The notes: generated from the letters alone by a model not told the origin. DNA of 64,000 bases from Cryomorphaceae bacterium BACL7 MAG-120322-bin74 (GCA_001438205.1 LICG01000001.1:62001-126000), one strand, 5' to 3'. Shown: positions 19,373 to 30,664, counted from the stretch's first letter. Numbers and translations: made by a program.

Positions 19373-21619
19373 ATGCCCACGGTGCTTCTTTCGGTAATCA
19401 ATGATTTGCATTCGGACCAACGGGTACATCGCACCTGTTTGGCTTGGATGGAGCGGGGCTATCATCCCATCCTGGTGGGTCGAACCTTTCCCAATCCATC
19501 CCCCGTGGAGCGGCCCTATGAAACCATTCGATTGCCTTGCCGATTTCAGCGGGGCCCCTTCTTCTACCTAGAATATCAAATGCGCCTTTGGTCCCTTTTG
19601 CGCAAGGCCCGACCGGATGTGTATTTGGCTAACGATCTTGACACGCTTTGGCCTCAGGCTTTTTGGGCAAGCCGCCGTCAAAAGCCCTTGGTGTATGATA
19701 GCCATGAGTACTTTTTAGGTGCGCCTGAGTTAGAATCACGGCCTTGGATTCAGTCCCTTTGGCGCTGGGTCGAACGGCGCACCATGCCCAGGGTTGATTT
19801 TGGTGTAACGGTCAATGCCTCCATAGCCCAAGCGTACTATGCGGAGTATGGTCAATCCATGGATATTGTGCGCAATGTTCCGCTGCTACCTGAGGGTGGA
19901 TTGCCCTTTGCCGCAGAAGGAGACCTTCAGCAAGAAGAACGGAGACTATTGGCTTGTCGGGCACTTGGACTGCCCGAAGATCGACCCATTTGGATTCTTC
20001 AAGGTGCGGGAATTAACATGGATAGAGGGGCAGAAGAGCTCTTGCAGGCGGCGGGTGCACATGCGTCTGCTCTTTTGCTCTTGGTTGGGTCAGGTGACGC
20101 TATTCCATCGCTACAAGCAGAGGCCCAACATCAAGGTTGGATCCATGAAAAAGTTCGCTTTGTGGGACGTGTAGGACGCGAAGAACTGGCGCAGTACACC
20201 CGTGCCGCCCACGTCGGGTTTTCATTGGACAAGCCCAAAAGCCAAAACTACCGTTGGAGCCTACCCAATAAATTGTTTGATTATTTCCAGGCGGGCATTC
20301 CCGTGATTGCAAGTGGTTTAGTCGAAGTAGAGAAGCATTTGGGAACGGCAGGGAAGGTTCTTTCACATATTACACCCGAGACCATCCTCGAAGCGGTAGG
20401 GTCCCTTATGAAGTCCGATACCTACGCCAGTGCTTCGCGGGCTGCGCAGGCATCGGCACATCGCTTCCATTGGGGAAATGAAAAGCGTGTTTGGCACCAA
20501 CTTATCGATCGAATGGAGGGCATCCACACTGTCCATATTTGGTCCATGGACCGCCTAGAGCCCCCTCCGTATGGGGGAACCTTAGAAGTGAAAGGACAAC
20601 TCGAAAGCCTCCTAGCGGCTGGTTTTCAGGTGGTGCTTCATGCCACGGCCAAGGAAAGATTAGCGCATCCTGTTCCGCTGCAAATGACCGATTATCCAGG
20701 GGTGCAATGGCGCACGTATCGCAGAAAAAAAGGGGCTTTTTGGTTGTTTTTTACTGCAGGGATTCCCTACATGGTCGGCAGTAGAAAGAGCCGGCAAATG
20801 CAGCATAGCCTCAACATGGCTAAGGGACATCACCTCGTGCAAGGAACCCACCTAACGGGCCTCACGTATCCGGCTTCGGCCATCTTGCGTTGGCATAATC
20901 CAGAAGCACTGTACTATAAGAGCCTTGGGGAAATACAAAAAGGGTTCAAAGCCTTGTATCTGCGTCGTGAAGCCACCTTACTTTCACGTTGGGAGACGAA
21001 CTTAGCCAAGCGATGGCAAGGACCTGTGTGGGTTTTGAGTCCCGTAGATGCCCTCTTATGGATCGCCCTAGGTGGAAAGCCCCCCCTTGTTCTCCCCCCG
21101 CAGAAAAAATTCCCAGGAAGCATCCCTCTTGAACCTGCACAGCGCACTATGTTACTCGTCCCTGGAAAATTTTCTGTACCAGAAAACGCCCAAGCGGCAT
21201 GTTTAACGCATGGGCTTTCTGTTTCGGTAACATGGGCGGGTCATGGTTTTTCAAAGGAATTACGTCGGTCCGCCGCACATCATGGAATTACTGTCCTAGA
21301 TCAACCCGATGATGCCATGATGCATACCGCATTTGCCCAAGCCTCTATGGTTTTGGTTCACGCAGAGCACAGCCTAGGGGTCAAGTTGAAGTTGATTCAA
21401 GCACTCTATCAAGCGCGATGGATTTTGGCGCATGAGGCAGCTGTTCAAGGTTTGTCCTTGTCCGAAGAAGCGGGAATTTTGACCTATACGGACCGTTTAA
21501 GCCTTGAAAAGGCGATTCAGACCGTTGAAAATCTTGGATGGGATACCGATAGAGCAATCAAAGCCGAGGAGGCGCGACGTTTTTGGACACAGCCCTTGCA
21601 AGCCTCCTCATTACTCTAG
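19373..21619 (+). CDS. Two-domain (fused) glycosyltransferase
   Basis: A 748-residue protein starting at the ATG at 19373 (MPTVLLSVINDLHSDQRVHR); the open frame begins upstream at a TTG with no support. The first ~385 residues form a complete GT-B glycosyltransferase (GT4-like): a Rossmann start, VYDSHEYFLGAPELESRP, VRNVPLLP, ILQGAGINMDRGAEELLQA and the donor-side SLPNKLFDYFQAGIPVIASG. The second half restarts as another GT-like Rossmann domain (IWSMDRLEPPPYGGTLEVKG) with RWHNPEALYYKSLGEIQKG, resembling Bacteroidota GT4-type enzymes that normally stand alone. The second half lacks a clear EX7E motif and may be degenerate. Likely surface-glycan synthesis; specificity unknown. Confidence 0.75.
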   Translation: MPTVLLSVINDLHSDQRVHRTCLAWMERGYHPILVGRTFPNPSPVERPYETIRLPCRFQRGPFFYLEYQMRLWSLLRKARPDVYLANDLDTLWPQAFWASRRQKPLVYDSHEYFLGAPELESRPWIQSLWRWVERRTMPRVDFGVTVNASIAQAYYAEYGQSMDIVRNVPLLPEGGLPFAAEGDLQQEERRLLACRALGLPEDRPIWILQGAGINMDRGAEELLQAAGAHASALLLLVGSGDAIPSLQAEAQHQGWIHEKVRFVGRVGREELAQYTRAAHVGFSLDKPKSQNYRWSLPNKLFDYFQAGIPVIASGLVEVEKHLGTAGKVLSHITPETILEAVGSLMKSDTYASASRAAQASAHRFHWGNEKRVWHQLIDRMEGIHTVHIWSMDRLEPPPYGGTLEVKGQLESLLAAGFQVVLHATAKERLAHPVPLQMTDYPGVQWRTYRRKKGAFWLFFTAGIPYMVGSRKSRQMQHSLNMAKGHHLVQGTHLTGLTYPASAILRWHNPEALYYKSLGEIQKGFKALYLRREATLLSRWETNLAKRWQGPVWVLSPVDALLWIALGGKPPLVLPPQKKFPGSIPLEPAQRTMLLVPGKFSVPENAQAACLTHGLSVSVTWAGHGFSKELRRSAAHHGITVLDQPDDAMMHTAFAQASMVLVHAEHSLGVKLKLIQALYQARWILAHEAAVQGLSLSEEAGILTYTDRLSLEKAIQTVENLGWDTDRAIKAEEARRFWTQPLQASSLL

Positions 21620-21626
21620 AGGACGT

Positions 21627-22316
21627 TTAGAGGGTTCGTTGCACCGTGCTGCTGATTCCCCCATTGGCGCATTTCCAAGTTGGGTGCGGAAATTTCAGAA
21701 GCAAGGCATAGTCATGGGTCGCCATAAGAATGGTTCTACCTGAAGCAGAAATCTCTTCCATCAAATGCATGATTTCTTCCGAAGTATGAGGGTCTAGATT
21801 ACCCGTAGGCTCATCCGCAAGTATGAGCGGCGGGTTGTTCAATAAGGCGCGAGCAATGGCTACGCGCTGTTGCTCACCACCCGACAATTGGTAAGGCATT
21901 TTGTGCTCCTTGGTGGCCATGCTGACGCGCTTGAGCACCTGTTGAATGCGGTCGCTGTTTTCTGATTTGTTGTGATGTCCGGTCGCCTGCAAAACAAAAT
22001 CGAGGTTGTCGAAGACACTTCGGTCCATCAGCAATTGAAAATCCTGAAAGACGATGCCCAAATTTCTGCGCAAGAAGGGAATGTCTTTATCCTTCATGCT
22101 GGGCAAATCATATCCAACTAATTGCCCTTCCCCTACAGTCAAAGGCAAGTCTGCGTACAAAGTTTTGAGTAAAGAGGATTTTCCAGAACCCGTTGCCCCA
22201 ATCAAATAGACAAAGTCTCCTTCTTGCATTTCGAGGCTTATCTGGCTCAAAATCAAGTGATCACCTTGATAAATATCGGCGTTGGATAGGGATAAAATGG
22301 GCGTAGTTGCAGACAT
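21627..22316 (-). CDS. ftsE: Cell division ATP-binding protein FtsE
   Basis: ABC-type ATPase that with FtsX controls peptidoglycan hydrolases at the division septum. Walker A is GATGSGKSS, the Q-loop lies in [10 protein letters not shown], the ABC signature is LSGGEQQR, Walker B is [12 protein letters not shown] and the switch His is in MATHDYA. Length (229 residues from ATG 22316; an ATG two codons earlier at 22322 is also possible) is normal. FtsX is not adjacent, as is common in Bacteroidota where the two genes are separated. It is divergent from a large TPR gene and converges with the glycosyltransferase (7-base gap). Confidence 0.88.
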   Translation of the reverse strand: MSATTPILSLSNADIYQGDHLILSQISLEMQEGDFVYLIGATGSGKSSLLKTLYADLPLTVGEGQLVGYDLPSMKDKDIPFLRRNLGIVFQDFQLLMDRSVFDNLDFVLQATGHHNKSENSDRIQQVLKRVSMATKEHKMPYQLSGGEQQRVAIARALLNNPPLILADEPTGNLDPHTSEEIMHLMEEISASGRTILMATHDYALLLKFPHPTWKCANGGISSTVQRTL

Positions 22317-22333
22317 GGGCATGGTTTATGCCA

Positions 22334-22370
22334 CAAATTAACAGGATTTTCCCCGTCCGGACTACCTTTA
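22334..22370. promoter_or_regulatory. Divergent promoter-like boxes, ftsE and TPR gene
   Basis: TTAATTTG on the minus strand (22334-22341) toward ftsE and TACCTTTA on the plus strand (22363-22370) toward the TPR gene, each one mismatch from TAnnTTTG and 11-18 bases from the starts. Confidence 0.35.
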
Positions 22371-22381
22371 TGCTTCTTACA

Positions 22382-25300
22382 ATGATGCGAAGACTATTCT
22401 TGATACTCTGCTTGGTCGGTGCCGCAGCGGCGCACGGACAAGCCCCGTTCTCTCATACCACACCCACTTCGCGCTATGCGGATAGCCGTGCGCTTTTTGA
22501 TCGTGCCTTGTATGCACCTGCTGCGGAAGGCTTTGACATCGTGCTTTCACAGATGGATCCACAGACTGATTTGGCAGAGCAGGCAGCATTTTTCCGTTCG
22601 ATTTGTGCCGTGCGCCTAATGAACCGTGATGCGGATGACCAAGTTTTGGCTTTTTTGGATGCCTACCCAAGCACTTCTCGCCGAAAGGAAGCGGTGTTGG
22701 AAATGGCGGAATATTCCTTTAACCGTCGCCGATATGCAGATGCGCGCGATTGGCTTCGCCGACTCGATGGCTTATACCTTCCCAAGACAGAGCGGGCAGA
22801 AGTACAGTTTAAGCTGGGCTATTCACATTTCTTGCTTGAAGAATATGATGCAGCACGTCCGCAATTTGCCGCCGCGAAGGCAACCAGATTTCCAGTTGCC
22901 GCTTCTGCACAATACTATTACGGCCACATCGCGTACCTAGACACCAACGATGTGACGGCGATGGAGAATCTTGAACCGTTGCAGGACCATGAAGAATTTG
23001 GCGCTGTGGTGCCATACTATTTAGCCCAGATGTATGCCCGCCAGGGCTTGGACGATAAGTTGCTCACTTTGGGGCAGTCTTTGATGGAGAATGCCTCCGC
23101 CAAGCGCACACCTGAAATCGCCAAACTGATTGGCCAAAGTCTTTACAAGAAAAAGCGCTATCCCGAAGCCTTGCCCTATCTCGCGATGCACCGTGATCTT
23201 GGGGGAAAGATGACCGCTGATGACTACTATCAACTCGGGGTGGTCAGCGCCCAAACCGGCCGCTACAAAGAAGCGATTCAAGCCCTGAATAAAATCTCGC
23301 TGAACAACAGCCAAGTTTCTGAATTTGGCCTCTATCTATTGGCTGATTGCTATGTGAAAGAAGGGCAGTTTGAAGAAGCCTTGAGCGCATTTGCCGCCAT
23401 CAGTTCAACAGCGAACGATCCGGTCATACAAGAAGAGTCTGCGTTTCAGGCAGCCAAATTGACCTACAAGAGCTCGAGTCCTTTTGGGGATGCCCTGAAT
23501 CTTTTTAAACGCTTTTTGGTAGACTTCCCTCAAACAGAACACCGACGTGAGGCGAATGAATACCTCGCCAATCTCTACATCACTTCGAAGGATTACGGCC
23601 GTGCCATGGAAGCGATTGTGCAAACGGGCATGGGCACTATGGCCATGCGTGAGGCCTATCAACGTGTGGCCTATTTTCGCGCGGTAGAGTTGTTTCAGGT
23701 CAGTGACTGGAGTGGCGCGCAGGAGTACTTCAATAAATCCTTGGGCTATCCCCAGAACTTAACCTTTGTCGCTTTGAGTCATTTTTGGTTGGGCGAATTG
23801 GCCTACCGCAAAGGTGATGCGCAAGAAGCCTTGGCGCAATTTGAATCTTTCCTCAAAACGCCAGGTAGTTATACCCTAACCGAGCGCTCTACGGCATTAT
23901 ATAACAAGGCGTATTGTCTCTATAAATTAGATCGATTAGAAGATGCGGCATCCGGCTTCCGCGTATATCTGCAAGATGCGAAGCCCACCGACCGTAAGAC
24001 CTTTGACGCTACCCTGCGCCTTGCTGATTTGTATTTCTTACTCGGAAAGCACGCTTTGGCGCAAGAATATTATGAGAAATCTGTGCGCAATGAGCCGAAA
24101 GGACGTTATCTCGGCTATGCAAAATATCAACAAGCGCTGTGCATGGGCCTGTTAGGCAAAGACCAACAGAAAATGGATCTTTTGCGCAAACTGTCCCAAG
24201 CCAAGGATGGACAAGATGCATTTGGTGGAAAGTATGCAGAAGAAGCCTTGTTTGAGCTGGCACAAACAGAATTACGCCGCGGTGACAACAGCGCCGCAGA
24301 GGCAGATTTTCTTCAATACATGCGGAGGGTACCCGGTTCTGAACAAGCAAGGCGTGCTGCCCTCAACGTGGCTATAGCGCAACGCAATGACCAGCGATTA
24401 GATGCGGCCATTCTCACTTTTCAGGAGGTGGTGAACAAGTACCCAGGCACCCCAGAAGCACGTGAGGCAATCACGACGGCACGTTCAGTCTATGATGAAG
24501 CAAACCGCATTGATGATTACCTCACCTGGGTTCAGGGCATTGATTTTGCTCAGGTGCGTGCAAGCGAATTAGACAGCGTTGCCTATATGTCAGCCTATGA
24601 CAAGTACGCGCAATCCAATTTTGAAGAAGCTGCAAAAGGTTTTGGACGCTATTTGACGCGTTTCCCTGACGGATTCTTCACCGAAAAAGCCCACCATTAT
24701 ACCGGTGAGTCTGCGCGTCGTCTGAATAAGCCCGATGAAGCGTTGGCGTCCTTCCGTAAGATAACCCAAGGTCCCATTGGCGAATACCATATTAATGCTT
24801 GGACCTGGATACTCCGTATCTCAACAGCCCGAAAGAAGGCAGATGAAATGCTGCTTGCCGCTGAGTCTTTGCTTTCCTTGTCGGACGACCCGAGTTTGCT
24901 TCGCGAGGCCAATGTAGCCATGATGCAGGGCAACCAACAGAGGGCAAACCTAGAGGTGGCTTACGGCTATTCAGAAGTGGTGGCAGCGGATGAGCGAAAC
25001 AGTCCCGAAATGCGAACGGAAGCGAAAGCCAATATGGCGCGTGATGCCATGGCCCTTGCTTTAAAGGCCCAGCAGGTCACTAAAACGGCGGACTTTATCC
25101 CGAGTTGGGGTAGCGTTGGACTCGAAGTAGGTGCACAAATGTGGGTGGACAAATCACTCAGTGCCTATGCTGCGCTTAAAAAAGAGGGCCCAGCACTCCT
25201 TCAGGCAGAGGCATCGTACTTTGAAGCACTCGTGTCTTATTTGGACGGGGCCTACACTGCCTCTAATGATGAAATATTTTGGTTGATCGATAATCTTCCA

Positions 25301-25528
25301 AGTCAAGGTGCGTGGCGTTATAAAGCCCTACTGGTCTTAGCGCATAACTATGCGGGATTAGAAGATTTGTTCCAGGCGAATTACACCTTGGACTTTGTCA
25401 TCGCAGAAAATTTTATTGCCGAAACGGCAGAGCTGGCCAAAAAATTCAAAGCATCGCTAAATACGGTCCCAGAGGATCAGACAGGCGCTGCAGTTGACAC
25501 AATCCTTGAAACGCCCACCCTTCCATGA
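22382..25528 (+). CDS. Large secreted tetratricopeptide-repeat protein
   Basis: A 1048-residue protein starting at ATG 22382 (MMRRLFLILCLVGAAAAHGQ), which gives a clean signal peptide; the frame is open further upstream, into the divergent ftsE promoter. Nearly the entire mature protein is TPR-like helical repeats, for example residues with AQYYYGHIAYLDTND, GLYLLADCYVKEGQFEEAL, FWLGELAYRKGDAQEALAQF and AHHYTGESARRLNKPDEALA. Such solenoids scaffold protein complexes, here in the periplasm. Its stop overlaps the start of an outer-membrane barrel gene (ATGA), which suggests the two products work together at the outer membrane. No enzyme domain is seen, and the exact function is not known. Confidence 0.8.
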   Translation: MMRRLFLILCLVGAAAAHGQAPFSHTTPTSRYADSRALFDRALYAPAAEGFDIVLSQMDPQTDLAEQAAFFRSICAVRLMNRDADDQVLAFLDAYPSTSRRKEAVLEMAEYSFNRRRYADARDWLRRLDGLYLPKTERAEVQFKLGYSHFLLEEYDAARPQFAAAKATRFPVAASAQYYYGHIAYLDTNDVTAMENLEPLQDHEEFGAVVPYYLAQMYARQGLDDKLLTLGQSLMENASAKRTPEIAKLIGQSLYKKKRYPEALPYLAMHRDLGGKMTADDYYQLGVVSAQTGRYKEAIQALNKISLNNSQVSEFGLYLLADCYVKEGQFEEALSAFAAISSTANDPVIQEESAFQAAKLTYKSSSPFGDALNLFKRFLVDFPQTEHRREANEYLANLYITSKDYGRAMEAIVQTGMGTMAMREAYQRVAYFRAVELFQVSDWSGAQEYFNKSLGYPQNLTFVALSHFWLGELAYRKGDAQEALAQFESFLKTPGSYTLTERSTALYNKAYCLYKLDRLEDAASGFRVYLQDAKPTDRKTFDATLRLADLYFLLGKHALAQEYYEKSVRNEPKGRYLGYAKYQQALCMGLLGKDQQKMDLLRKLSQAKDGQDAFGGKYAEEALFELAQTELRRGDNSAAEADFLQYMRRVPGSEQARRAALNVAIAQRNDQRLDAAILTFQEVVNKYPGTPEAREAITTARSVYDEANRIDDYLTWVQGIDFAQVRASELDSVAYMSAYDKYAQSNFEEAAKGFGRYLTRFPDGFFTEKAHHYTGESARRLNKPDEALASFRKITQGPIGEYHINAWTWILRISTARKKADEMLLAAESLLSLSDDPSLLREANVAMMQGNQQRANLEVAYGYSEVVAADERNSPEMRTEAKANMARDAMALALKAQQVTKTADFIPSWGSVGLEVGAQMWVDKSLSAYAALKKEGPALLQAEASYFEALVSYLDGAYTASNDEIFWLIDNLPSQGAWRYKALLVLAHNYAGLEDLFQANYTLDFVIAENFIAETAELAKKFKASLNTVPEDQTGAAVDTILETPTLP

Positions 25529-27228
25529 AGCGTATCCTATTTACCTTATTTGCAAGTGCCGCTATCACGGCCTTGGCACAGCCTGTGATGAACGGTTTGG
25601 AGATTTCCGTCACTGAAAAATACAAGGCACAAGTGGCAGAAGGCATCAAGATTACAGGACAGCCCAATGTGATGGACACAACAGTAGAAAAACTGCCCGT
25701 CTCTGTGAGCCTACGAACCCGTACGTGGGTGCCCGAACCCAGAATGGAAGCGATACCGCCTATCAAAATCAGTCGCACGCGCTTGGAGCGATTGCCTGCA
25801 AATACGGGGCACATGTCCTTTGGCAATTACGCTACTGCAGATGTCGGTTTTGCGCTAGGAAATGCCCGCTCAGATTTGCAACGCTGGGGTATTTCGGGCC
25901 AACATTTTTCTACGCAAGGGGGTTTTAGCGCGAAGGATGCACAGGGAACACCGCTTCAGGTATTTAACCGTGCTCTGTGGATGGAAAACAATCTTAGTGG
26001 CCACTATGCACGTATTATCGGTCGCGGGCGTTTGAGTACCAAAGGGAGTGCCGACTGGAATCGCTATGCCTTTTATGGTCAGCCTTTGAGTCCGTTTAAT
26101 GCAGCGGATACTGCAAATGCAGCACCTGGACGATGGATACAGGATTACCAATTAGGCGTTGACTATACCATGAGCCGTATACGCCGAAAGCAAATTTTCC
26201 ATGGTGCCCATCTCAATGGCCATCATTGGATTGACCAAGGAGGTCGGCAAACAGAGTCAGGTTTAGGTGGAGGGATTGATTGGAAATTACCTGTCCAAGA
26301 TGTGGATTTAGAACTGCCTCTTACGGGTTCTTGGAACCATCTTTTTCAAGCCGGAAATCAAGACAGCACTGGACTGCCTATTGGCCCGCAAGACTTTTGG
26401 GCGGGGCAGTTTTCTCCTGCTGTATCGGATAGTGTGGGCAATTTGTATTTCAGGGTGGGATTGAATGCCATTTTTACGGGCCGCGGTGCAGTATTGGACA
26501 AGCCTTACCTGCCTCCCGTAGTCCACCTTGAATTTCCTTTGGTGAAGCAGGTTTTAAACCTCTACGCCGGACTCGAGGGGTCTACTGACAATGGCGGCAT
26601 GCGCTCCAGGGTGAACGACATGTCCTTTTTATCCGAGACGGCTGCCTATGAAGCGGTGCGTCAAGCCAGTTTGTATGCTGGGGCATCAGGACGTTTAACT
26701 TCTACGATTGGCTATCGATTCGGGGTTCGTCAGCGGTCCTACGCCAATTATGCTATGTATACCCGAAATGCGGCAGATATGTCATCAGGAATGGACAGTG
26801 GCCGTTTTCAGGTTGAGTATGTGGGCGTAACCATGCTCGAGCCATCGGGTGAATTGAGTTTTCAAAATGGACTCGGTTGGGAAGTGCGGGCCTTTGCCCT
26901 GTTGCGCAATGCCACAAGAACAGATGGGGGTGCCTTATATCACGTACCCAACGCCGAAATAGGGGGACAGGCTTTCTTCAATATCAAGGATAAGATTCGA
27001 TTGGAGTCAACGGTTATTTACCATGGATCGCGCCTTGCACCAGGTGCATCAGAGCCAATTTCATTGCCTGGATTTTTGGATGGACGACTCTCTGCGGTAT
27101 ACACGTACAATGCGCAGTTGAATGCCACATTTAAAGTAGAAAACCTGTTTCACAGCCGGGCGACCTGGTGGTTGGGCTACCCCATTCAGGGAATTAGGGC
27201 AAATTTGGGCTTGGTTTACAAATTTTAA
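25525..27228 (+). CDS. Outer-membrane beta-barrel protein (TonB-receptor-like barrel without plug)
   Basis: A 567-residue protein with a signal peptide (MKRILFTLFASAAITALAQ) and a mature region made of alternating amphipathic strands, ending with an aromatic C-terminal strand (ANLGLVYKF). This is the pattern of a TonB-dependent receptor barrel, but no plug domain or TonB box is recognisable in the first 150 residues. It overlaps the preceding TPR gene by four bases, so the two are translationally coupled. It may be a porin-like or anchoring partner of the TPR protein; this is inference from gene order. Confidence 0.7.
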   Translation: MKRILFTLFASAAITALAQPVMNGLEISVTEKYKAQVAEGIKITGQPNVMDTTVEKLPVSVSLRTRTWVPEPRMEAIPPIKISRTRLERLPANTGHMSFGNYATADVGFALGNARSDLQRWGISGQHFSTQGGFSAKDAQGTPLQVFNRALWMENNLSGHYARIIGRGRLSTKGSADWNRYAFYGQPLSPFNAADTANAAPGRWIQDYQLGVDYTMSRIRRKQIFHGAHLNGHHWIDQGGRQTESGLGGGIDWKLPVQDVDLELPLTGSWNHLFQAGNQDSTGLPIGPQDFWAGQFSPAVSDSVGNLYFRVGLNAIFTGRGAVLDKPYLPPVVHLEFPLVKQVLNLYAGLEGSTDNGGMRSRVNDMSFLSETAAYEAVRQASLYAGASGRLTSTIGYRFGVRQRSYANYAMYTRNAADMSSGMDSGRFQVEYVGVTMLEPSGELSFQNGLGWEVRAFALLRNATRTDGGALYHVPNAEIGGQAFFNIKDKIRLESTVIYHGSRLAPGASEPISLPGFLDGRLSAVYTYNAQLNATFKVENLFHSRATWWLGYPIQGIRANLGLVYKF

Positions 27229-27340
27229 GGTAAAACGAGCCCCGCATGCGAGAGTGCGAGAAAAGCGCTCTTGTTGAAAAAAATGTTCATAAACGCGCAT
27301 GTTTTTGTTTGCGCTGAACCCCTAGGAAAACTGCTGAAGT

Positions 27341-27348
27341 TATCTTTG
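27341..27348 (+). promoter_or_regulatory. Promoter -7 box of gyrB
   Basis: TATCTTTG, a perfect TAnnTTTG match, 29 bases before the gyrB ATG, in the 149-base gap after the barrel gene. No convincing -33 TTG at the expected spacing. Confidence 0.6.
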
Positions 27349-27356
27349 TAGGATAG

Positions 27357-29333
<1,977 letters not shown>

Positions 29334-29366
29334 CAGTCCATTCACAAACAAAAGATCCTACTACAT

Positions 29367-30296
29367 ATGAAAATCACAGTAGTTGGCGCCGGTAACGTAG
29401 GTGCTACATGTGCAGAAGCGATGGTCCGCATGGAACTCGCCACAGAAGTTGTTCTTCTGGATATCAAAGAGGGCTTTGCTGAAGGCAAGGCCATGGACAT
29501 GAACCAGACGGCAACCCTGCATGGTTTTAACACCAAAGTAAAGGGTGTGACCCATAACTATGCTGCTACAGCAGGCTCTGCGGTAGTGGTAGTAACGAGC
29601 GGCTTACCCCGTAAGCCAGGCATGACCCGAGAAGAGTTGATTGGCACTAATGCGGGCATTGTGCGCACAGTAGTGTCACAGGCCTTGACGCATTCACCCA
29701 ATGCAATCATCGTGGTGATTTCGAATCCAATGGATACTATGACCTACTTGACGGCGAAGGAAAACGGCTTGCCAAAGCATCGCGTCATCGGGATGGGCGG
29801 TATTTTGGACAGTAGCCGTTTCAAGTATTACCTATCTGAAGCCATGGGGGTTCCTGCAAGTGACTTACAAGGCTCAGTCATTGGGGGCCATGGGGATACG
29901 ACGATGATTCCACTTACAAGATTGGCATCTTACCAGTCCACGCCTGTAGCGCAGCACCTTTCTGCCGAAAAGTTAGAAGAAGTCAAGGCAGCTACCATGG
30001 TAGGGGGCGCCACGCTCACGGGACTTATTGGCACCTCTGCATGGTATGCGCCAGGGGCCGCAGGTGCGGCGTTGGTCGCAAGTATTGTACGAGATCAGAA
30101 AAAAATCTTTCCTTGCTGTGTTTATCTCGAGGGCGAATATGGCCAAAAGGATATCTGTCTTGGGGTGCCCGTTGTCATTGGAAAAAATGGCTGGGAGTCG
30201 ATAGTAGAATACAACCTCACAGATTCAGAACAGGCAGCATTCAATAAGAGTGCGGATGCGGTTCGCGCCATGAACGCGGTCCTGGACACGTTGTAA
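29367..30296 (+). CDS. mdh: Malate dehydrogenase
   Basis: NAD-dependent oxidation of malate to oxaloacetate in the TCA cycle. The 309-residue protein begins at ATG 29367 (MKITVVGAGNVGATCAEAM), the first methionine that keeps the nucleotide-binding GxGxxG at the N-terminus; an upstream in-frame start at 29331 falls in the promoter. Other landmarks are SGLPRKPGMTREELI (active-site loop with Arg residues), SNPMDTMTYL, the catalytic His in VIGGHGDTTMIPL and TMVGGATLTGLIGTSAWYAPG. The sequence is of the LDH-like MDH type common in Bacteroidota. Its terminator lies inside the convergent DCC gene. Confidence 0.96.
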   Translation: MKITVVGAGNVGATCAEAMVRMELATEVVLLDIKEGFAEGKAMDMNQTATLHGFNTKVKGVTHNYAATAGSAVVVVTSGLPRKPGMTREELIGTNAGIVRTVVSQALTHSPNAIIVVISNPMDTMTYLTAKENGLPKHRVIGMGGILDSSRFKYYLSEAMGVPASDLQGSVIGGHGDTTMIPLTRLASYQSTPVAQHLSAEKLEEVKAATMVGGATLTGLIGTSAWYAPGAAGAALVASIVRDQKKIFPCCVYLEGEYGQKDICLGVPVVIGKNGWESIVEYNLTDSEQAAFNKSADAVRAMNAVLDTL

Positions 30297-30657
30297 GCGC
30301 CTCTTCCTTTTTCCCGAAAATGCTGTACCGGTGCTGCGCAAGCCACCGGTACATTTTTTTTAGGCCAGGTGTATAGGCCAGGCAAAAAGCCCCTATGCGG
30401 TAGCGCCCTCCTAGTTGTTTGCATGCCATGACCACAGCCTCAGCGCCCTCCCAGTAGTGTGATCCAGCGACCAACATGACGGATTGAGGCAAGGGGATGC
30501 CTTGTTGCTCACAGAAGGTTTGCGTCCATGTGCTTTGTAAGGGCGTATATCGAAAGAGTGCGTGCTTGTCGCGTTCCATGATCCAACGAACGGACCTTTG
30601 ACATAAAGCGCAAGGGCCATCATAGACCAAAACCCATTCTTGAAAGCCTAAGGGCAC
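30241..30657 (-). CDS. DCC-family thiol-disulfide oxidoreductase (DUF393)
   Basis: A small protein with the family motif DGPCALC (D-x-x-C-x-x-C) near the N-terminus, SVRWIMERDKHALFRYTPLQS, and the C-terminal MYRWLAQHRYSIFG typical of DUF393. The start is uncertain: a GTG at 30657 gives 138 residues and begins just after the upstream FG-GAP stop (30665); the nearest ATG (30723) would overlap that gene by 59 bases. The 3' end overlaps mdh by 56 bases in the convergent orientation. Codons for the YRWLAQHRY stretch also form the mdh terminator. Predicted redox-active; substrate unknown. Confidence 0.8.
   Translation of the reverse strand: MPLGFQEWVLVYDGPCALCQRSVRWIMERDKHALFRYTPLQSTWTQTFCEQQGIPLPQSVMLVAGSHYWEGAEAVVMACKQLGGRYRIGAFCLAYTPGLKKMYRWLAQHRYSIFGKKEEALTTCPGPRSWREPHPHSY
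30324..30361 (+). terminator. Intrinsic terminator of mdh, inside the DCC coding region
   Basis: Perfect 10-bp stem TGTACCGGTG (30324-30333) / CACCGGTACA (30344-30353), 10-base loop, followed by eight T (30354-30361). It lies 28 bases past the mdh stop and within codons of the opposite DCC gene. Confidence 0.9.
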
Positions 30658-30664
30658 CAAGGGC

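Noticed and set aside
21566-21609. Inverted repeat GAGGAGGC/GCCTCCTC at the end of the two-domain glycosyltransferase, as a third nested terminator
   Set aside because: The loop is 28 bases and neither strand has a T-run, so it does not look like an intrinsic terminator for ftsE.
27249-27278. Hairpin AGAGTGC/GCGCTCT after the barrel gene as terminator
   Set aside because: Only seven pairs with a G-U and no following T-tract.
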